Source: Holophagaceae bacterium
GTDB lineage: Bacteria > Acidobacteriota > Holophagae > Holophagales > Holophagaceae
DNA: 19,256 bases
Assembly (NCBI GenBank): GCA_025353305.1
Contig: JANXQX010000167.1
Coordinates: forward strand, 1-19,256
Direction: 5' to 3'
The translations under genes and the position numbers were made by a program. Below are positions 7,690-13,815 of this stretch, one piece after another (within the stretch, counting starts at the first letter, position 1; every line of letters begins with the position of its first letter). The notes below the pieces were generated by a model. That model saw nothing but the letters and a program-made list of their open reading frames with translations. It did no database searches and was not told the DNA's origin.

Positions 7690-8550
7690 CTACTTCTTGA
7701 TGGTCACTTTTTCCGGCGCGGAAAGGGTGAAGACCACCGGCGTGGCGGCCTTGATACGCACCACGGTATCCGCTGTGGCTGCGGCGGCGGCAGTGCCTGC
7801 CGCAGCGCCAATGGCGGCCCCGCCCAGGGCGTGGTCACCCTGGTTATGCTTGTCGGTAAGGATTCCGATGAGGGCTCCCAGCGCCGCCCCGCCCCCGATA
7901 ATCTTGGCATTACGTTCACCGCGCTTGTCGCCGACAACCAGGTGGGTGTCGGCTTCCACATCGTTTGATCCCACTTCCGTAAGACGGATGGCAAGGCTAC
8001 CCTTTCCATTGGCCAGGCGCCCCAGCGGGGCACTCTGGGTCACCACGCCATGAACAGGCGTGCCTGCTTTCCAAGCCATGGTTCCAGCGACCACCACGTC
8101 GCTTGCCAGGGTGCCGGACCAGGCATCCCCGGCTTGTTGTTTGTCTGTTCCAAGATCCTGATCGAGCCTCACTTCGAGGGTGGTTCCACTTGGCACTTCG
8201 AGGACGACGGCCTTGGGGGCCTCGACCTTGGGAGCCGGTGCGGCCGCAAGCTGCTCGGCCTCCCGTTTGCTGATTTCGGCTTTTTGCTTGGCGGATTGCA
8301 GTTGACGTTCAATGGCTTTCTGCTCGTTTTTGGAGAAGTGGTCCAAGGTGTCCTTGTCTGCCTCTTTAGGGGCATGCTTGCCAGCTTTCAGATCCGCCAA
8401 CTGTTGTTCGAGCCGCGCCACTCGTTCATCCGCGGCTTTGGTGGCATCCTGGGCGGCCACGGCTTCCGGGCTGAGCTTCTTATCACAAGCAATCCCGCCC
8501 AGAACCAGGATCGAAAGGATGGCTGCGGGTCCTGTGATTCGAGTGTTCAT
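7690..8550 (-). CDS. Putative lipoprotein with coiled coil, beta domain and glycine zipper
   Basis: Predicted 286 residues. The start at 8550 is chosen because the minus strand carries GGGAGA four bases before it and the product then begins with an export signal, MNTRITGPAAILSILVLGGIAC, with a candidate lipid-anchored C22. The lipobox GIAC has G at -3 where L is usual, so lipidation is likely but not certain. The longer frame to 9051 runs through hrcA. Residues 33-105 are charged and heptad-like (EERVARLEQQLADLK-type), suggesting a coiled coil. A beta-rich domain follows (VPSGTTLEVRLDQDLGTD, then AGTPVHGVV), resembling a hypothetical family common in Acidobacteriota. Then come a glycine-zipper stretch (IIGGGAALGALIG and LGGAAIGAAAGTAAAA) and a final beta segment. 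It is probably an envelope protein of unknown role, possibly membrane-inserting through the zipper. Confidence 0.8.
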   Translation of the reverse strand: MNTRITGPAAILSILVLGGIACDKKLSPEAVAAQDATKAADERVARLEQQLADLKAGKHAPKEADKDTLDHFSKNEQKAIERQLQSAKQKAEISKREAEQLAAAPAPKVEAPKAVVLEVPSGTTLEVRLDQDLGTDKQQAGDAWSGTLASDVVVAGTMAWKAGTPVHGVVTQSAPLGRLANGKGSLAIRLTEVGSNDVEADTHLVVGDKRGERNAKIIGGGAALGALIGILTDKHNQGDHALGGAAIGAAAGTAAAAATADTVVRIKAATPVVFTLSAPEKVTIKK

Positions 8551-8574
8551 GGAGTCTCCCGATTCAGTATGCCA

Positions 8575-8603
8575 TATAGTGGACCCATCCCTAGGCGGGT
8601 TCC
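8575..8603 (+). promoter_or_regulatory. Candidate hrcA promoter -10 with an imperfect inverted repeat at the start site
   Basis: The 86-base gap between the divergent lipoprotein gene and hrcA contains TATAGT (8575-8580) without a clear -35. An imperfect inverted repeat, GGACCC (8581-8586) and GGGTTCC (8597-8603), directly follows it, the position where an HrcA operator would normally sit. The sequence is not the CIRCE consensus. Both promoters of the divergent pair must lie in this gap. Confidence 0.3.
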
Positions 8604-8636
8604 GGGCAATGGCCAGGAGCCCCGACAAGGGGCTTG

Positions 8637-9695
8637 GTGGATCCTTTGAACGGCTCTCTAGACCCCCGCAGTGAATCGGTTCTGAAAACCTTGATCGAGA
8701 CTTACCTGTTGGAGGGTGAGCCGGTGGGGTCGCGGCTGCTGTCGAAGCGCTATCCCGAACCTCTTTCATCGGCCACGATTCGCAATGTTCTTTCAGACCT
8801 TGAAGAAGATGCGATGGTGACGCAGCCGCATACTTCTGCGGGGCGCATTCCCACGGAGCGGGCCTATCGGTACTACGTGAATCGCTGGCTGCGGCTTCGG
8901 GAGCCCGACGATGCCATGGGTGCTCAATTGCAGGGTGCGCTGGAAGGCATTGAACAGGATCCGGAAGCCTGGCTTCGCCATGCCAGCCGTGTCCTTTCAG
9001 AAGTGATGGGCGGTGTTTGCATCGCCTTGCCGCAGCGCCTTTCTTCCACACGCCTGGTGCGGATGGAATTCGTGCCTCTGGACCGGCATCGGTTGGTGGG
9101 CGTCTGGGTGGGGAGCTTGGGCGAAGTGGAACACCAGATCCTGGAGAACGCCTGGGGATTCGATACCGAAACCCTGGTGGAGATGGCGAATTTCGCCTCG
9201 GAACACTTCAGGGGCTGCACGCTTGCGGAGATGCGCCAAAAGCTTCTGCGGGCCTTGCAGGAAGGCGCTGGCGAAGCCAGGGCCATGTGGGAGCGGCTTT
9301 CCAACCTGGCCTCCCGCTGGCCAGACCCAACCGTGTCGGGCGAACACCCCGTGGTGGTGTCGGGTCTGGGCCAGATGGGCCAGCTTCCCGAATTCGAAGA
9401 TCTGAATCGCTTCCGCTCCCTGGTGGCAGCCTTCGAGGAACACGAACGTCTGGCCCTTCTGCTGAATGCCTTTGGTCAATCGGCGGCCCTGGAAGTGCAA
9501 TTGCTCCTTGGCTCCGAGAACCCTTTCCTGCAATCCATGCCTCTGGCCACCATGGTCCGCAGTGTGCCCCTGGGGGGACAAACTTGGGCGACTTTCGCGC
9601 TTATGGCACCCTTGCGAGTGGATTATGGTCGGATTCTGGGTGGTTTGGCCTGGTGGTCCCAGGCGGTACAGCTTCGGGCTAAGAGCCTGGACTGA
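8637..9695 (+). CDS. hrcA: Heat-inducible transcription repressor HrcA
   Basis: Predicted 352 residues from GTG 8637; TTG 8634 is an alternative. AAGGGG at 8627-8632 is the only nearby ribosome-binding sequence. There is no ATG start. HrcA represses chaperone operons by binding CIRCE and is kept active by GroEL. The N-terminal winged helix is clear: SVLKTLIETYLLEGEPVGSR (about 14-33), SATIRNVLSDLEEDAMVTQP (45-64) and HTSAGRIPTERAYRYYV (65-81). The C-terminal dimerisation/regulatory part ends with FALMAPLRVDYGRILGGLAW, the counterpart of the family's IGPTRMDY-type motif, somewhat diverged. It stands first in hrcA-grpE-dnaK-dnaJ, the classic order, and divergent from the lipoprotein gene. No TTAGCACTC-N9-GAGTGCTAA element was found in any gap of this window, so self-regulation through CIRCE is not supported here. 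Confidence 0.95.
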   Translation: MDPLNGSLDPRSESVLKTLIETYLLEGEPVGSRLLSKRYPEPLSSATIRNVLSDLEEDAMVTQPHTSAGRIPTERAYRYYVNRWLRLREPDDAMGAQLQGALEGIEQDPEAWLRHASRVLSEVMGGVCIALPQRLSSTRLVRMEFVPLDRHRLVGVWVGSLGEVEHQILENAWGFDTETLVEMANFASEHFRGCTLAEMRQKLLRALQEGAGEARAMWERLSNLASRWPDPTVSGEHPVVVSGLGQMGQLPEFEDLNRFRSLVAAFEEHERLALLLNAFGQSAALEVQLLLGSENPFLQSMPLATMVRSVPLGGQTWATFALMAPLRVDYGRILGGLAWWSQAVQLRAKSLD

Positions 9696-9714
9696 TTTTG
9701 GGCCGTTCCGACAA

Positions 9715-9729
9715 AATAAATCATTTATT
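9715..9729. repeat. 15-bp AT-rich palindrome between hrcA and grpE
   Basis: AATAAAT-C-ATTTATT is a perfect palindrome around a single base, an AT island in GC-rich sequence, 20 bases after the hrcA stop. It could be an operator or part of a promoter; it lacks the GC stem of a terminator. Confidence 0.6.
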
Positions 9730-9750
9730 GCCATGACCTACATGGATCAG

Positions 9751-9799
9751 GGGCCTTCGCGATATGGTCAGAAAAGCGCTGGCCACACCGCGAAGGCCC
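9751..9799 (+). repeat. Composite near-perfect hairpin between hrcA and grpE
   Basis: The outer stem is 11 bp, GGGCCTTCGCG (9751-9761) with CGCGAAGGCCC (9789-9799). The inner stem is 7 bp, TGGTCAG (9765-9771) with CTGGCCA (9779-9785), with one G-T wobble. A three-by-three internal bulge separates the stems (its centre can pair T-A), and the loop is AAAAGCG. No T tract follows, so it is not a standard terminator. It lies 53 bases before the grpE ATG. Confidence 0.75.
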
Positions 9800-9840
9800 A
9801 AATCGCAAGTGAACATTAGGAGCATGGCGCAAAGTTTGCC

Positions 9841-9846
9841 TACAAT
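9841..9846 (+). promoter_or_regulatory. Candidate -10 element for a leaderless grpE transcript
   Basis: TACAAT (5 of 6 match to TATAAT) ends six bases before the grpE ATG, with GGGACC in between. Transcription would begin at or next to the A of ATG. No Shine-Dalgarno lies at usable spacing and no convincing -35 is seen. Confidence 0.45.
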
Positions 9847-9852
9847 GGGACC

Positions 9853-10620
9853 ATGTTTCCTGAGCCGAACATCCCCCCCGACAAATCCCGAACTCGAGAC
9901 CTCGTCAGTGATGCCACTGATACGAGAGACGCGAGCACGGTGGAATTGAACCTGGATGATGCGGATGCCATCGATTTGCAGGCCCTGGCGGATGAAGCGG
10001 CCAACGCCACCCCAGAGTTCATGTCGATAGGCGGTGACTTGGATGACGAAGACACCGGTGATATTGATGCCATTCTGCTGGACCCCGAACTGCCTGCCTC
10101 GACCGCCACGGCCGAGGATTACGAACGCCAACTGTCCCGGTTACAAGTCCAGGTGGGTGAACTGGAACGCCGTGAAACCGATGTACTGGATCACTACAAG
10201 CGGCTCAAGGCCGAATATCTGAACTACCGCGATCGCTCAGCCCGGGATACCCAGGTAGCCCTGAATCAGGCGGACCGGAAGGTATTGACCGAAATTCTTC
10301 CGGTCCTGGACAACTTCGAGCGGAGCCTGGGCGCCTCATACCCAGACATGGAAGCCTTCCGGATTGGCGTGGAACTCATTCATAAACAATTTGTGGACGC
10401 GTTGCGCCGAGTAGGGGCAGAGCCCGTCACTCTTGAGGTGGGAGATCCATTCGATGCACTTCACTCCGAAGCCCTGACGACCATCTCCAATCCTGACCTT
10501 CCGGATGGGGCCATCGCAGCCATCTATGAACGTGGCTATATGCTGCGGGATCAGCTGTTGAGGCCTGCCCGGGTGGTGGTCAACGATAATCCTGACGCAG
10601 AAACCAATCCGGGCGAATAA
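9853..10620 (+). CDS. grpE: Nucleotide exchange factor GrpE, with long acidic N-terminal extension
   Basis: Predicted 255 residues. ATG 9853 is the first possible start, since an in-frame stop lies at 9817-9819; no Shine-Dalgarno precedes it. GrpE dimers release ADP and substrate from DnaK. The conserved core runs from about 88 to 245: a long helix pair (YERQLSRLQVQVGELERRE, then YKRLKAEYLNYRDRSARD), a four-helix part (ILPVLDNFERSLG) and the beta-wing signature FDALHSEALTTISNPDLPDG to YERGYMLRDQLLRPARVVV. The first 87 or so residues are a low-complexity, Asp-rich extension containing two related patches, LDDADAIDLQAL (34-45) and LDDEDTGDIDAILL (63-76). Most GrpE proteins are 180-210 residues long. 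The gene lies between hrcA and dnaK, with hairpin-rich DNA upstream. Confidence 0.95.
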   Translation: MFPEPNIPPDKSRTRDLVSDATDTRDASTVELNLDDADAIDLQALADEAANATPEFMSIGGDLDDEDTGDIDAILLDPELPASTATAEDYERQLSRLQVQVGELERRETDVLDHYKRLKAEYLNYRDRSARDTQVALNQADRKVLTEILPVLDNFERSLGASYPDMEAFRIGVELIHKQFVDALRRVGAEPVTLEVGDPFDALHSEALTTISNPDLPDGAIAAIYERGYMLRDQLLRPARVVVNDNPDAETNPGE

Positions 10621-10629
10621 GCATAGTCA

Positions 10630-10659
10630 TTGGAATAATCCGGGCAATTCCAGTAAAAT
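10630..10659 (+). promoter_or_regulatory. Putative sigma-70 promoter of dnaK with internal inverted repeat
   Basis: TTGGAA (10630-10635) and TAAAAT (10654-10659) are 18 bases apart, placing a start near 10666, before GGAG (10677-10680) and the dnaK ATG at 10689. TGGAAT (10631-10636) and ATTCCA (10647-10652) form a perfect 6-bp inverted repeat with a 10-base spacer, filling the space between the two hexamers, a good position for a repressor. It does not resemble CIRCE. Confidence 0.5.
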
Positions 10660-10688
10660 TCGACCCGAACTCAAGCGGAGAAACACCC

Positions 10689-12551
10689 ATGGCTGGAAAG
10701 CTGATTGGCATTGACTTGGGAACCACGAACAGCTGTGCCTGTGTCATGGAATCAGGAGATGCCAGAGTCATTCCCAACCGGGAAGGCAGCCGTACGACGC
10801 CCTCGGTGGTGGCGTTCACGGACAAGGGCGATTCCATCGTAGGTCACATCGCCAAGCGCCAGTCCGTTACCAATCCCCAGCGTACATTGTTCGCCATGAA
10901 GCGGCTTCTGGGCCAGCGGTTCAGGTCACCGCGAGTGCAGGAAGCCATGGGCCGCCTGCCCTTCACCATCGTGGAAGCCCAGAACGGGGACGCCTGGGTG
11001 AAGATCGGCGATAGGGAATATGCGCCCCCGGAAATCAGTGCCATCGTCCTGCGCTCGCTCAAGCAGAGCGCCGAAGCTTTCCTTCACGAAGAAGTCACGG
11101 ATGCGGTCATCACGGTGCCCGCCTATTTTGACGATGCCCAGCGGCAGGCCACCAAGGATGCAGGCCGCATCGCGGGCCTCAATGTGCTCCGCATCATCAA
11201 CGAGCCCACCTCGGCGGCGCTGGCCTATGGCATCGACAAGAAAGGCAAGAAGCAGCTCCTGGCCATCTACGATTTTGGCGGGGGGACTTTCGATTTCACC
11301 CTGATGGAAATGAATGATGGCGTTTTCGAAGTGCTGGCCACCAGCGGCGACACGTTCCTGGGCGGAGAAGATTTCGACAACAACATCATGCTCTGGCTGG
11401 CGGAACAGTTTAAGGAGAAGACGGGTATTGATCTCAACGGCGACCGCATGGCTCTGCAGCGCCTCAAGGAGGCCAGCGAGAAGGCCAAATGCGAACTCAG
11501 CACCCTCGATAAAGTCGAGATCCGGCTCCCCTTCATCGCCCAGGGCCCCAGTGGCCCGCAGCATATGGAAGCGACGCTCACGCGTGAAATCCTGGAGGAC
11601 ATGGTCCGCGAATTGGTGCAGCGCACCCTCGAGCCCATGCGGGACGCCATGGAAAGCGCGCGCAAGAAGCCGAAGGATGTCGATGAAATCATCCTCGTGG
11701 GTGGCCAGACCCGCATGCCACTCGTACAACAGGCGGTGCAGGATTTCTTCGGGAAGGAGCCAAACCGCAACATCAATCCCGACGAAGTGGTGGCCACAGG
11801 TGCGTCCATCCAGGGAGCGGTCATGCGTGGCGAGGTCAAGGATCTGGTGCTGTTGGATGTGACCCCGCTTTCCCTCGGCATCCAAACGCAGGGTGGTGGA
11901 TTCGTGAAGATCATCCAGCGCAATTCCACGATCCCATGCAAAGACTCTCGCACCTTCACAACTGTCACTGATAACCAAAGTCGTGTGGAAGTGCACGTGC
12001 TGCAGGGCGAGCGGGAATTGTCGGAGCACAACAAGAGCCTGGGCCGTTTCGACCTCATCAATCTGCCTCCGCTTCCCAAGGGCGTGCCGCAGATCGAGGT
12101 TTCGTTCAACATCGATTCCAATGGCATCGTCAAGGTCAGCGCCAAGGATCTGATGACGAATCTCGAACAGACCATGAGCATCCGCCCCACTTCCGGGTTG
12201 TCGGAACTGGAAATCCAGCGCATGGTCCGGGAAGGCACGAGCAACGCGGAAGAGGATCTGGTCAGACGAGATGAGTTGAAATATCTGGCTTCCGCGGAAG
12301 GCCTGCTTTTTTCATGCGACAAGAGCTTCATTGATTGCGGCAAATACTTGGCTCCGGACAAGCAGGAATTCGTGCGGGATATCCTGAACAAAGTTCGTTC
12401 TGGTGTTGCCGAGAAGGACGTCGAGCTGCTTCGCGGCAGTGAAGGAGACCTTCTGGAAGCCCAGAAACTCCTGACAGACGCAGTCCTCGCTGCCAGTGAG
12501 GCCATGATGTCGGCTCTCGATGGTGAGGGCGGAAACGCAGGGAATCAGTAG
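10689..12551 (+). CDS. dnaK: Molecular chaperone DnaK (Hsp70)
   Basis: Predicted 620 residues, slightly shorter than the usual 630-640; GGAG at 10677-10680 supports the ATG. DnaK is an ATP-driven cytosolic chaperone working with DnaJ and GrpE. The ATPase domain shows phosphate-1 IGIDLGTTNSC (6-16), K71 in MKRLLG, NEPTSAALAYG (171-181), IYDFGGGTFDF (193-203) with T200, GDTFLGGEDFD (220-230) and LVGGQTRMP (336-344). The linker is VLLDVTPLSLG (387-397). The substrate-binding beta domain follows (IIQRNSTIPCKDS, LGRFDLINLPPLPKG and SFNIDSNGIVKVSAKD). After it, LMTNLEQ replaces the usual GTGKEQ-like turn. The helical lid (about 502-605) is diverged and the tail ends GEGGNAGNQ rather than in an acidic EEVKD-like motif. 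Its place between grpE and dnaJ supports it as the housekeeping copy, though divergence leaves room for a specialised one. Confidence 0.96.
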   Translation: MAGKLIGIDLGTTNSCACVMESGDARVIPNREGSRTTPSVVAFTDKGDSIVGHIAKRQSVTNPQRTLFAMKRLLGQRFRSPRVQEAMGRLPFTIVEAQNGDAWVKIGDREYAPPEISAIVLRSLKQSAEAFLHEEVTDAVITVPAYFDDAQRQATKDAGRIAGLNVLRIINEPTSAALAYGIDKKGKKQLLAIYDFGGGTFDFTLMEMNDGVFEVLATSGDTFLGGEDFDNNIMLWLAEQFKEKTGIDLNGDRMALQRLKEASEKAKCELSTLDKVEIRLPFIAQGPSGPQHMEATLTREILEDMVRELVQRTLEPMRDAMESARKKPKDVDEIILVGGQTRMPLVQQAVQDFFGKEPNRNINPDEVVATGASIQGAVMRGEVKDLVLLDVTPLSLGIQTQGGGFVKIIQRNSTIPCKDSRTFTTVTDNQSRVEVHVLQGERELSEHNKSLGRFDLINLPPLPKGVPQIEVSFNIDSNGIVKVSAKDLMTNLEQTMSIRPTSGLSELEIQRMVREGTSNAEEDLVRRDELKYLASAEGLLFSCDKSFIDCGKYLAPDKQEFVRDILNKVRSGVAEKDVELLRGSEGDLLEAQKLLTDAVLAASEAMMSALDGEGGNAGNQ

Positions 12552-12585
12552 GGTTTCAGCGTTCCCTTCGACCCCCATGATGGGT

Positions 12586-12591
12586 TAATCT
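12586..12591 (+). promoter_or_regulatory. Candidate -10 element for a leaderless dnaJ transcript
   Basis: TAATCT ends six bases before the dnaJ ATG (GGATCA between). A 5-1-5 palindrome, CCCAT-G-ATGGG (12574-12584), lies just upstream, in the -35/-10 spacer region. The dnaJ start is fixed by protein homology, and no Shine-Dalgarno precedes it. The -35 is weak (TTCCCT, 12562-12567). Read-through from dnaK is also possible across this 46-base gap. Confidence 0.4.
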
Positions 12592-12597
12592 GGATCA

Positions 12598-13770
12598 ATG
12601 AAACGGGACTATTACGAGGTGCTGGGCCTTGATCGCTCCGCCTCTCTGGATGAGATAAAAAAGGCTTACCGCAAGCTGGCCATGCAACACCACCCGGACC
12701 AGAATCCGGGGGATAAGGCATCCGAGGAAAAATTCAAGGAGGCCGCCGAGGCCTACGGCGTGCTTTCGGACTCGGAGAAACGCAAAACCTATGATCAATT
12801 CGGCCATGCCGGACTTGGCGGCAATGGTGGGGGACAATCCTTCCAGTTTGATCCCCGGCAATTCGCGGGCTTCGAGGACATTCTCGGAAGTTTTTTTGGT
12901 GGTGGCCTTTTTGGCGATGCTTTCGGCGGCGGGCAACGCCGACGATCAGGGCAGGGTGAACCTGGCTCGGACCTTCAGTACACGCTCCGGATTCCATTCC
13001 GGGACGCTGTGTTCGGGCTGGAGAATCAGCAGATCGAGGTGCCTCGCCTGGAGAGTTGTGATACGTGTGGCGGCAATGGCTGTTCCCAAGGCACAAGCCC
13101 CCAATCATGTCCCCAGTGCCGAGGCACGGGCCAGGTGGCCATGCGCCAGGGCTTTTTCCAGATGGCGATGCCATGCCCGCGCTGTGAGGGCCGGGGCAAG
13201 ATCATTCCGAGCCCGTGTGGCACCTGCCGTGGCCAGGGCCGTGTCCAGCGGCGCAGCACCGTGACCTTCCGCGTGCCCGCGGGGGTGGACCGCGGAATGC
13301 GCCTCAGACTGGTAGGGCAGGGGGAAGCGGGTACCGCCGGGGGCCCGCGTGGTGACCTTTACATTGTCTGCGATGTGCAGGAGGACCCCCTCTACCAGCG
13401 TGATGGTGTCGATCTGCACGCAAAGCATGAGGTGCCTTGGCCTCTGCTGGCCTTGGGAGGAAAGCTGAAAATCGAAACCCTATATGGCGAGGACCACATC
13501 AAGATCGCGCCCGGTACGCCTTCGGACACAATCGTCAAGCTCGTGAATGCCGGCGTCCCGCGGACCCGTGGGAGCGGTCGCGGCGATCTTTTCCTTCATA
13601 TCCGCGCGGCAGTGCCGGCAAAGCTGAACGACGAGCAAGAAGCGCTGGCGCGGCAACTGCTGGATTCATTGCAAAGCGAGGACTCCAGCCCTGCGGCAGA
13701 GGCCGAAGAAGGCCTACTGGCAAAGGTCTTTGGCAGCCACTCAAAAAAAGGCAAGAAGAACAAGAAATAG
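12598..13770 (+). CDS. dnaJ: Co-chaperone DnaJ (Hsp40, type I)
   Basis: Predicted 390 residues. The start is certain, because [15 protein letters not shown] is the canonical DnaJ opening. DnaJ delivers substrates to DnaK and stimulates its ATPase. The J domain (1-68) has the catalytic HPD at 32-34. A Gly/Phe-rich linker spans about 70-112. Four zinc-binding CxxCxGxG repeats are intact: C154/C157, C171/C174, C193/C196 and C207/C210, forming two zinc sites. The C-terminal substrate-binding domains follow ([30 protein letters not shown], then [16 protein letters not shown]). The protein ends in a lysine-rich tail, [10 protein letters not shown]. It is the last gene of the heat-shock set and converges on the diguanylate cyclase gene across 45 bases with no clear terminator. 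Confidence 0.98.
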   Translation: MKRDYYEVLGLDRSASLDEIKKAYRKLAMQHHPDQNPGDKASEEKFKEAAEAYGVLSDSEKRKTYDQFGHAGLGGNGGGQSFQFDPRQFAGFEDILGSFFGGGLFGDAFGGGQRRRSGQGEPGSDLQYTLRIPFRDAVFGLENQQIEVPRLESCDTCGGNGCSQGTSPQSCPQCRGTGQVAMRQGFFQMAMPCPRCEGRGKIIPSPCGTCRGQGRVQRRSTVTFRVPAGVDRGMRLRLVGQGEAGTAGGPRGDLYIVCDVQEDPLYQRDGVDLHAKHEVPWPLLALGGKLKIETLYGEDHIKIAPGTPSDTIVKLVNAGVPRTRGSGRGDLFLHIRAAVPAKLNDEQEALARQLLDSLQSEDSSPAAEAEEGLLAKVFGSHSKKGKKNKK

Positions 13771-13782
13771 AGACAGCTGCTT

Positions 13783-13813
13783 CCCACAGCCTAGTGCCCA
13801 GCGCCTACAGCCT
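13783..13813. repeat. Short degenerate repeats in the dnaJ/diguanylate-cyclase convergent gap
   Basis: CCACAGCCTA and CTACAGCCTA flank GTGCCCAGCGC, giving imperfect GCCTA-ended units. They occupy most of the 45-base gap where a convergent terminator would be expected, and no stem with a T tract is seen. A comparable short repeat, CCCAAGT twice, follows prfA near 7631-7644. Confidence 0.3.
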
Positions 13814-13815
13814 AA

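Noticed and set aside
7690..9051. Extended 453-codon version of the minus-strand lipoprotein
   Set aside because: The extra N-terminal part is antisense to hrcA; the shorter start at 8550 has a ribosome-binding site and an export signal.
9824..9949. Small 41-codon frame starting after AGGAG and overlapping the grpE start out of frame
   Set aside because: AGGAG ends only one base before this ATG, too close to act as a ribosome-binding site, and the peptide is a shifted reading of the grpE N-terminus.
10926..12505. Long minus-strand open frames across dnaK (367 and 412 codons)
   Set aside because: They are antisense shadows caused by GC-rich codon use; the plus strand encodes an unmistakable DnaK throughout.
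12549..12597. CCCCATGAT before dnaJ as a sigma-32 type -10
   Set aside because: No CTTGAA-like -35 lies 13-15 bases upstream; the palindrome explanation fits as well.
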